From NCBI GenBank assembly GCA_025463305.1, contig JAOBWK010000058.1, positions 1 through 6,261 on the forward strand: a stretch of 6,261 nucleotides of DNA, read 5' to 3'. The notes beneath the pieces are model-generated. The model searched no databases, had not been told where the DNA came from, and saw only the letters and a list, made by a program, of their open reading frames with translations. The stretch comes from Ilumatobacteraceae bacterium. Lineage in GTDB: Bacteria > Actinomycetota > Acidimicrobiia > Acidimicrobiales > Ilumatobacteraceae. Made by a program: the position numbers and the translations under genes. This document shows, one piece after another, positions 1 through 4,948 of this stretch (within the stretch, counting starts at the first letter, position 1; each line of letters starts with the position of its first letter).

Positions 1-150
1 CTCAACACCGACGTCCCCTCCGTGCTGGCCACCCCGGTCGCCATCTACAAGGACAACGTGAAAGACGTCATCGCCGACGGCTACCAGACCGCCGCCGACG
101 TCTGCAAGGACCTCACCGCCGAATGCACCGCAGCCGGCATCACCGGCTGA
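1..150 (+). CDS. Sugar ABC transporter substrate-binding protein, C-terminal fragment (XylF-like)
   Basis: Reading frame 1 is open from the window edge to a TGA at 148-150 and gives the last 49 residues of a protein whose start lies outside the window. The fragment contains VPSVLATPVAIYKDNVKDVI followed by a Cys-containing tail (VCKDLTAECTAAG). A TPxxIxKDNVK-type ending is typical, as I recall it, of periplasmic or lipoprotein xylose/ribose-type binding proteins (Peripla_BP_4 class). The downstream ATPase and permease of the CUT2 sugar class support this: binding protein, ATPase, permease is a usual gene order. The protein would capture a monosaccharide outside the membrane and deliver it to the permease. 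Xylose is only a guess, because too little of the ligand-binding domain is visible to assign a sugar. Signal peptide and lipobox are outside the window. Confidence 0.8.
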   Translation, partial: LNTDVPSVLATPVAIYKDNVKDVIADGYQTAADVCKDLTAECTAAGITG

Positions 151-165
151 TTGCAAACCACGTGA

Positions 166-200
166 CAGAGCGCCCCGGCCGGCCCGGCCGGGGCGCTCTG
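166..200 (+). terminator. Strong G+C hairpin after the binding-protein gene: terminator or attenuator
   Basis: A perfect 16-bp inverted repeat (166-181 with 185-200) surrounds a 3-nt loop (GCC, 182-184), beginning 15 nt after the stop codon. The arm begins CAGAGCGCCCCGG. It is followed by CTGTTTCC, so only a three-T run is present, which is weak for a classical intrinsic terminator although such tails occur in high-G+C bacteria. Because the next gene belongs to the same transporter, partial termination or 3'-end protection of the binding-protein mRNA is more likely than a full stop. Confidence 0.75.
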
Positions 201-207
201 CTGTTTC

Positions 208-224
208 CGCCCCGGTACGGGGCG
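208..224 (+). terminator. Second small hairpin in the same gap
   Basis: A perfect 7-bp stem, CGCCCCG (208-214) with CGGGGCG (218-224), and a GTA loop lie only 7 nt after the larger hairpin. No T-run follows. Tandem hairpins here could reinforce attenuation or mRNA protection. By itself, so short a G+C stem could arise by chance in this composition. Confidence 0.4.
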
Positions 225-247
225 ACCTGCGAAGATGACACGACCAT

Positions 248-252
248 GAGGA
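248..252 (+). promoter_or_regulatory. Ribosome binding site that fixes the GTG start of the ATPase gene
   Basis: GAGGA lies 6 nt upstream of the GTG at 259-261, an ideal Shine-Dalgarno spacing. The nearby ATG at 246 overlaps this site and is out of frame. The next in-frame GTG codons fall inside the conserved FGAVQVLHG segment, so they are too late to be the start. Confidence 0.7.
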
Positions 253-258
253 CTGCAC

Positions 259-1119
259 GTGCCTGAGACCGACAACACCGCGACGGCGAACACCACGACG
301 GCGAACACCACGACGGCGAACAACACGACGCCGAACCAACCCGGCTCCAGGATCCCGCTCCTCGAGGTCCGCGGGATCAACAAGACGTTCGGCGCGGTGC
401 AGGTGCTGCACGGTGTCGACCTCACCGTGTACCCGGGCGAAGTCGTCGCCCTCGTCGGCGACAACGGCGCCGGCAAGACCACGCTCGTGAAGAGCATCAC
501 GGGCATCTACACCGCCGACTCCGGCGAGTTCTTCTTCAACGGCGAGCCGACCCACATCAAGAGCCCGAAGGACGCCTCGGCACTCGGCATCGAGGTCGTG
601 TACCAGGACCTCGCGCTGTGCGACAACCTCGACGTCGTCGAGAACATGTTCCTCGGCCGCGAGCGAATCCGCCACGGCCTGCTCGACGAGGCCAGCATGG
701 AGCAGCTCGCCCGCCAGACCCTCGCCGGGCTCAACGTCCGCACCGTCAAGACGGTCCGCCAACAGGTGTCCGGCCTCTCCGGCGGCCAACGCCAGACCGT
801 GGCCATCGCCAAGGCCGTGCTGTGGAACTCCAAGCTCGTCATCCTCGACGAGCCCACCGCCGCCCTCGGCGTCGCCCAGACCAGCCAGGTGCTGCGCCTC
901 GTGCGCGAGCTGGCCGATCAAGGCCTCGGCGTCGTGCTGATCTCGCACAACATGAACGACGTGCTCGAGGTCGCCGATCGCGTCGCCTGCCTGTACCTCG
1001 GCCGGATGGCCGCCATCGTCGACGCCAAGACCTCCAGCCGTGAGCAGATCGTCGAGCTGATCACGTCCGGCCGCTCCGCCGGGATCGGCCTCTCCCACGC
1101 CGAATCCGTCCAGATCTGA
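259..1119 (+). CDS. Sugar ABC transporter ATP-binding protein, single-domain FrcA type
   Basis: This 286-residue protein is the cytoplasmic ATPase that powers sugar import through the permease encoded next. Visible motifs are: Walker A GDNGAGKTT (67-75), Q-loop Gln116 in VYQDLAL, signature LSGGQR (173-178), Walker B LVILDEPT (193-200) and switch His230 in LISHN. The D-loop reads AALG rather than the common SALD; to my knowledge this is a normal feature of the FrcA-like single-domain sugar ATPases. Only one nucleotide-binding domain is present, unlike the tandem ~500-residue RbsA/XylG proteins, so the working pump should carry two copies. Residues 1-31 are an extra hydrophilic Thr/Asn/Ala-rich leader coming from a short DNA repeat; the conserved domain starts at about PLLEVRGI (33-40). 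The stop codon lies 7 nt before the permease start, indicating one transcript and probable translational coupling. Confidence 0.93.
   Translation: MPETDNTATANTTTANTTTANNTTPNQPGSRIPLLEVRGINKTFGAVQVLHGVDLTVYPGEVVALVGDNGAGKTTLVKSITGIYTADSGEFFFNGEPTHIKSPKDASALGIEVVYQDLALCDNLDVVENMFLGRERIRHGLLDEASMEQLARQTLAGLNVRTVKTVRQQVSGLSGGQRQTVAIAKAVLWNSKLVILDEPTAALGVAQTSQVLRLVRELADQGLGVVLISHNMNDVLEVADRVACLYLGRMAAIVDAKTSSREQIVELITSGRSAGIGLSHAESVQI
281..340 (+). repeat. 15-bp tandem repeat inside the start of the ATPase gene
   Basis: The unit CGACGGCGAACACCA occurs exactly at 281-295 and 296-310. A near-copy (CGACGGCGAACAACA) follows at 311-325 and a degenerate fourth copy at 326-340. The 15-bp unit keeps the reading frame and encodes repeated T-A-N-T-T residues, giving the ATPase a low-complexity N-terminal leader. 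The exactness of the first two units suggests recent slippage expansion. Confidence 0.85.
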
Positions 1120-1126
1120 GAACGAG

Positions 1127-2455
1127 ATGACCGCACCGACACCCCAGGACCCGACCAACACGTCCGCGGCGCAGCGCGCCGAGCCGGCGCTCGCGAGCGC
1201 CGAGCCGTCGCTCGCCGGCTCCGACTTCTCCGTCGACACCGAGACCCTCACGGGCACCGATGTCGTTCGCAACTACCTGCTGCGCTTCCGTCGTGGCGGC
1301 GATCTCGGCCTGTTCCCGGCCCTGCTCGCACTGACCCTGCTGACAGCGCTCTTCGGCATCGTCCGTCCGGAGAGCTTCCTGTCGAAGTTCAACTTCGGCA
1401 ACTACTTCACCCAGGCTGCGCCGATCTGCGTGCTCGCGATGGGCGTCACGTTCGTGCTCCTGCTCGGTGAGATCGACCTCGGCGCCGGCTACTCCGCCGG
1501 CGTGTGCGCAGCGCTCATGGCGTCGCGACTGAAGAGCGACATGCCGTTGCCGTTTGCCCTGCTCGTCGCGTTCGCAGCGGCGGCCGTCATGGGCTTCCTC
1601 GTCGGCTTCATGGTGGCCAAGGTCGGCGTGCCGTCGTTCATCGTGACGCTGTCCACGTTCTTGGTGTGGCAGGGCGTGCTCCTGCGGATCACCAAGGAGG
1701 GTGGCACCATCCGCATCGAGAACAAGTCCATCGTCGCGATCGAGAACAAGAACCTGTCGGTCGGACTGGGTTGGGTGCTCTTCGCCGTGTTCGCCGTCGG
1801 CTACGGGGGGTTCTCGTTGTTCCGCGTGTTGTCGCGACGACGCCAGAACGTGGCGGCGAGCCCAATCAGCATCGTGCTGCTCAAGACGGCGGCCATCGTC
1901 GTGATCGGCGGCATCTCCGTCGATCAGCTCAACGCCCGGCGCGGCAACAACCTGCGCGGCGTGCCCGTGGTCGTGCCGCTGGTCATCCTGCTCGTGGTCA
2001 TCCTCTCGTTCATCCTCGGCCGCACCGCGTGGGGCCGCCACCTCTACGCCGTCGGCGGCAACACCGAGGCGGCCCGCCGGGCCGGCATCAACGTCGCCCG
2101 GATGAAGATGTCGGCGTTCATGGTCTGCACCCTCCTGTCCTGCGCGGCCGGCATCGTGCTCGCCTCCCGCCTGAACTCCGTCGACCCGCAGACGGGCGGC
2201 AACGACACGCTGCTGATCGCGATCGGTGCTGCCGTCATCGGCGGCACGAGCCTGTTCGGTGGACGTGGGCGCATCATCAACGCCGTCCTCGGCGGCCTGG
2301 TCTTCGCCCTCATCAACAACGGCCTGCCGCTGCTCAAGAAGATCGGCGGCATCGACTTCTCCGAGGCCGGCCCGAAGTTCATCGTCAACGGCCTCATCCT
2401 GTTGCTGTTCGCCTCGATCGACGCCACCTCCCGCCGTCGAGCCGCCGCCAACTAG
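1127..2455 (+). CDS. Sugar ABC transporter permease, XylH-like (CUT2, BPD_transp_2 family)
   Basis: This 442-residue integral membrane protein forms the channel for sugar import. About ten hydrophobic segments are visible, including roughly 60-79, 97-114, 141-165, 212-233, 246-264, 279-298, 328-347, 361-378, 383-399 and 417-431. The cytoplasmic coupling loop GRHLYAVGGNTEAARRAGI (303-321) carries the family's GGNxEAARxxGI motif that contacts the ATPase. GEIDLGAG (114-121), VPSFIVTL (168-175), LRGVP (276-280) and VIGGTSLFGG (370-379) match the pattern of E. coli XylH as I remember it, so xylose-type pentose transport is plausible but not proven. Residues 1-55 form a hydrophilic leader longer than usual for the family (about 390-400 residues). 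The ATG at 1127 has only a weak site (GAG at 1118-1120, overlapping the ATPase stop codon), consistent with coupled translation. The gene ends in TAG just before a large palindrome. Confidence 0.92.
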   Translation: MTAPTPQDPTNTSAAQRAEPALASAEPSLAGSDFSVDTETLTGTDVVRNYLLRFRRGGDLGLFPALLALTLLTALFGIVRPESFLSKFNFGNYFTQAAPICVLAMGVTFVLLLGEIDLGAGYSAGVCAALMASRLKSDMPLPFALLVAFAAAAVMGFLVGFMVAKVGVPSFIVTLSTFLVWQGVLLRITKEGGTIRIENKSIVAIENKNLSVGLGWVLFAVFAVGYGGFSLFRVLSRRRQNVAASPISIVLLKTAAIVVIGGISVDQLNARRGNNLRGVPVVVPLVILLVVILSFILGRTAWGRHLYAVGGNTEAARRAGINVARMKMSAFMVCTLLSCAAGIVLASRLNSVDPQTGGNDTLLIAIGAAVIGGTSLFGGRGRIINAVLGGLVFALINNGLPLLKKIGGIDFSEAGPKFIVNGLILLLFASIDATSRRRAAAN

Positions 2456-2458
2456 CGC

Positions 2459-2613
2459 CCACACCCACCGTTCCGCGCGAGGGTTCGCCCCCCAGAGCGC
2501 CACTTCTCCTGCAAACAACTGCAAGCACTGCCACCCCCCGGGAGTGCTTGCAGTTGTTTGCAGTGGAATGGACCGTCTGGAGGTCAGCGCCTCGCGCGAA
2601 AGCGTGGGTGGGG
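2459..2613. repeat. Large inverted repeat filling the convergent intergenic gap
   Basis: The core is a perfect 21-bp inverted repeat, 2509-2529 with 2543-2563, around a 13-nt loop (GCCACCCCCCGGG). It continues outward without gaps. Comparing 2462-2508 with the reverse complement of 2564-2610 by hand gives 31 of 47 identical positions, with CACCCAC/GTGGGTG (2462-2468, 2604-2610) and CGCGCGAGG/CCTCGCGCG (2474-2482, 2590-2598) in register. Pairs 2459/2613 and 2460/2612 also match. The symmetry centre, 2536, is also the exact middle of the gap between the two stop codons. Each core arm holds two CTGCAA (or TTGCAG) units 10 bp apart. The core arm is 10/21 G+C, well below its surroundings. It could serve as a bidirectional terminator for the two converging genes, or be a decayed palindromic mobile or repeat element. 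No T-run follows on either strand. Confidence 0.9.
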
Positions 2614-2616
2614 ACG

Positions 2617-4884
2617 TCAGGCGCGGGCGGCGCGGATCGCGTTCCAGACCCGGTTCGGGGTGCAAGGCATGTCGATGTGGCGCACGCCGAGGTGGGCGAC
2701 CGCATCGATGACGGCGCTCTGCACCGCCGGGGTGGCGCCGATCGTGCCGCTCTCGCCAATGCCCTTCGCGCCGAGCTCGTTGAGCGGGGTGGGGGTCTCG
2801 GCGTGCACGGTCTGGAAGCTGGGCAGCTCGGCGGCGGACACGATGCCGTAGTCGGCGAAGTTCGACGTGAGCGGGTTGCCATCGTCGTCGTAGACGACCT
2901 CCTCGAACAGCGCCTGGGCGATGCCCTGGGCGAGCCCGCCGTGCACCTGGCCCTCGGCCAGGAGCGGGTTGACGATCGTGCCCGCGTCGTCGACCGCGAC
3001 GAGCTGGCGGAGGCGGGCCTGGCCGGTCTCGATGTCGAGCTCGACGACCGCGAGGTGCGCGCCGGACGGGAACGTGCCGCTCGACTGGGTGAAGTCGCCG
3101 ATGCCGTACAGCGGGGTGCCGGCGGCCGCGGCGGTGGCGACCTCGAGCCACGTGCGGCTGATCGACGGCGTGCCGGCGACGTGGAAGCGACCGTCCTCGA
3201 GCACCACGTCGGCGACGTCGGCTTCCAACAGCCGTGCCGCGATGTCACGCGCCTGATCGGCCACCGACGCCGCCGCGCGCACGACGTTGGTGCCGCCGAT
3301 CTGCACCGAGCGCGAGCCGCCGGTGATGTTGCTCGAGCTGACCAGATCGGTGTCGCCGTGCACGACGGTGATCCGCTCGAACGGCACGCCGAGCCGGTCG
3401 GCGACGAGCATCGCCCATGTCGTGCGATGGCCTTGACCGTACGGCGTGGTGCCGGTGACGACGCGCACGTCGACCTGGTCGCTGCCGTCGATGGCCGGCG
3501 TGACGTGGACCTCGCCGAGCTCCGTGCCGCCCTGGCCGCCCGTGATCTCGACGTACACCGAGACCCCGATGCCGAGCTGGATCGTGTCGCCGCGCTCGCG
3601 GCGCTCGGTCTGCTCGCGCCGCAGCGCCGCGTAGTCGACGGCGGCGAGGAGCTTGTCGAGGCCGCCCTCGTAGTCGCCACTGTCGTAGGTCGTGCCCGTC
3701 GCGGTCTTGAACGGGAAGCGATCGGCGGCGATCAGGTTGCGGCGGCGCACCTCGACGGGATCCATCCCGATCTCGCGGGCGAACAGGTCCATCGCCCGCT
3801 CGATGGCGGCAGCGGCCTCGGGCCGGCCGGCACCCCGGTAGGCGATCGTGGGCACGGTGTTGGTGAGCACCGACTGGCAGTCGGCAGCGGCGTTGGCGAT
3901 GTCGTAGGTGCCCGTGAGCATCGTGCGCGTCATGAACGGCAGGAACGATCCCATCCGCGGGTAGGCGCCCGCATCCTGGCGCATCGTCAACTGGTACGCC
4001 GTGACGCGGCCGTCGCGGTCGCCGCCGATCTCGATGTGCTGCAATTGGGCGCGTCCGTGGCCGAGGCCGTTCATGCCCTCGCTGCGGGTCTCGGTGTAGC
4101 GCACCGGCCGGCCGACTGCACGGGCCAACCACGGCAGCAGCTGGTCCTCCGGGTACGTGAACGCCTTGGCACCGAAGCCGCCGCCGACGTCGGGCGTGAT
4201 GACGCGCACCTGGGCCGGCTCCAGCCCGTACCACTCGCACAGCTTGGCCTGCACCGGATGCGAGCCCTGGCACGACTGCCAGTGGGTGAGCCGGCCATCG
4301 GGCTCCCACCGGCTGGCGGCGACGCGGCCCTCCATCGGCGACGGCGCGACGCGCTGGTTGTTGATGTCGGCACGCACCACGACCTCGCACGCGCCGAAGT
4401 CGATCGGTCCGCCCGGCATGCGCACGCACACGTTCGTGCCCGACTCGGGGAACAGCAGCACCTCGTCGGCGAAGCCCTGCTCCATCGTCACCGCGCGCGG
4501 CAGCACGTCGGCGTCGATGATCACCATCTGCGCGGCGTCGGTGGCCTGGGCCCGCGTCTCGGCGACGACGGCCACCACGGGCTCGCCGACGTAGCGCATG
4601 ACGTCGGAGGCGAGCGCGGTGCGTGGGTAGTGGGCCGGCAGGAACGGGATGTCGATCGGGAACGGGCCGAGATCCAGATCGGCCGCCGTGAACACACCGA
4701 GCACCCCGGGCGCCTCGAGAGCGTCGGCGATGTCGATGCCGGTGATCCGCGCGTGCGCCATCTGGGCCCGGGCGTAGACCACGTGCACCGCGCCGGGGAT
4801 GTCGAGGTTGTCGACGAAGGTCCCGTTCCCGGTCAGCAGCGCCGGGTCCTCGGTCCGTACGATCCGCTCGCCGATCATCCCCAT
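2617..4884 (-). CDS. Molybdopterin-binding large subunit, xanthine dehydrogenase family, form II CoxL-like
   Basis: This 755-residue protein is the catalytic subunit of a molybdenum hydroxylase. The N-terminal Ald_Xan_dh_C-type region (about 15-130) includes RTEDPALLTGNGTF (10-23) and VGEPVVAVVAET (99-110). The molybdopterin-binding region contains GGGFGAK (234-240), AYRGAGRPEA (348-357), GQGH (483-486), GSRSVQIGG (523-531) and GAKGIGESG (705-713), whose Glu711 fits the catalytic glutamate. AYRGAGR replaces the AYRCSFR loop of true aerobic CO dehydrogenase, so CO oxidation should not be assumed. Form II proteins have uncertain substrates, and related enzymes hydroxylate aldehydes, purines or N-heterocycles. 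Length is near the usual 760-800. The ATG at 4884 is preferred because GAGGAG lies 6 nt before it. An in-frame upstream ATG (4959) would add a 25-residue leader without conserved character and overlap the divergent gene. No FAD-binding or 2Fe-2S partner subunit is adjacent in the window. Confidence 0.93.
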   Translation of the reverse strand: MGMIGERIVRTEDPALLTGNGTFVDNLDIPGAVHVVYARAQMAHARITGIDIADALEAPGVLGVFTAADLDLGPFPIDIPFLPAHYPRTALASDVMRYVGEPVVAVVAETRAQATDAAQMVIIDADVLPRAVTMEQGFADEVLLFPESGTNVCVRMPGGPIDFGACEVVVRADINNQRVAPSPMEGRVAASRWEPDGRLTHWQSCQGSHPVQAKLCEWYGLEPAQVRVITPDVGGGFGAKAFTYPEDQLLPWLARAVGRPVRYTETRSEGMNGLGHGRAQLQHIEIGGDRDGRVTAYQLTMRQDAGAYPRMGSFLPFMTRTMLTGTYDIANAAADCQSVLTNTVPTIAYRGAGRPEAAAAIERAMDLFAREIGMDPVEVRRRNLIAADRFPFKTATGTTYDSGDYEGGLDKLLAAVDYAALRREQTERRERGDTIQLGIGVSVYVEITGGQGGTELGEVHVTPAIDGSDQVDVRVVTGTTPYGQGHRTTWAMLVADRLGVPFERITVVHGDTDLVSSSNITGGSRSVQIGGTNVVRAAASVADQARDIAARLLEADVADVVLEDGRFHVAGTPSISRTWLEVATAAAAGTPLYGIGDFTQSSGTFPSGAHLAVVELDIETGQARLRQLVAVDDAGTIVNPLLAEGQVHGGLAQGIAQALFEEVVYDDDGNPLTSNFADYGIVSAAELPSFQTVHAETPTPLNELGAKGIGESGTIGATPAVQSAVIDAVAHLGVRHIDMPCTPNRVWNAIRAARA

Positions 4885-4890
4885 GTGGCT

Positions 4891-4896
4891 CTCCTC
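4891..4896 (-). promoter_or_regulatory. Ribosome binding site for the molybdenum hydroxylase gene
   Basis: Read on the minus strand this is GAGGAG, separated by 6 nt from the ATG whose first base is 4884. It decides between this start and the in-frame ATG at 4959 further upstream. Confidence 0.75.
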
Positions 4897-4936
4897 TTCG
4901 CGTTCGACGACACGGCTTGCTGCGAGCCCGACGGCG

Positions 4937-4942
4937 TAGATT
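4937..4942 (+). promoter_or_regulatory. Putative -10 element of a leaderless promoter
   Basis: TAGATT matches the actinobacterial -10 pattern TANNNT. It ends 6 nt before the ATG at 4949, so transcription would begin at or next to the start codon. The only purine-rich stretch nearby, GGGGA (4944-4948), directly abuts the ATG and is too close to act as a Shine-Dalgarno site. No convincing -35 is visible: TTG-containing GGCTTG (4914-4919) sits 17 nt upstream but is a poor match. The first three bases also form an in-frame TAG, so translation cannot begin further upstream. Confidence 0.5.
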
Positions 4943-4948
4943 CGGGGA

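Larger units (their letters stand above)
4885..4948. promoter_or_regulatory. Divergent promoter region, 64 bp
   Basis: The start codons of the minus-strand molybdenum hydroxylase gene and the plus-strand Fe-S protein gene lie back to back with 64 bp between them, so both promoters must share or overlap this segment or extend into the coding regions. The plus-strand -10 candidate and the minus-strand ribosome binding site are listed separately. I see no clear operator palindrome and no convincing minus-strand -10. Confidence 0.55.

Noticed and set aside
281..340. CRISPR-like array
   Set aside because: The repeats are directly adjacent 15-bp units with no spacers and lie in frame within a coding sequence.
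2509..2563. Operator for the flanking genes
   Set aside because: Both flanking genes end here, so the site is not in a promoter position for either; binding by some other protein is still possible and is treated as a separate finding.
1061..3151. Long minus-strand open frame antisense to the permease and running through the palindrome
   Set aside because: The translation is low-complexity and charged with no family motif, and it overlaps well-supported genes on both strands.
2394..3680. Minus-strand open frame in another frame of the hydroxylase gene
   Set aside because: It is an Arg/Ser/Ala-rich shadow of the real gene. Its resemblance on the two strands around the palindrome is just a consequence of the inverted repeat.
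2617..4884. Genuine aerobic carbon monoxide dehydrogenase (form I CoxL)
   Set aside because: The active-site loop is AYRGAGR, not AYRCSFR, so the copper-coordinating cysteine of CO dehydrogenase is absent; and no small or medium subunit is adjacent in the window.
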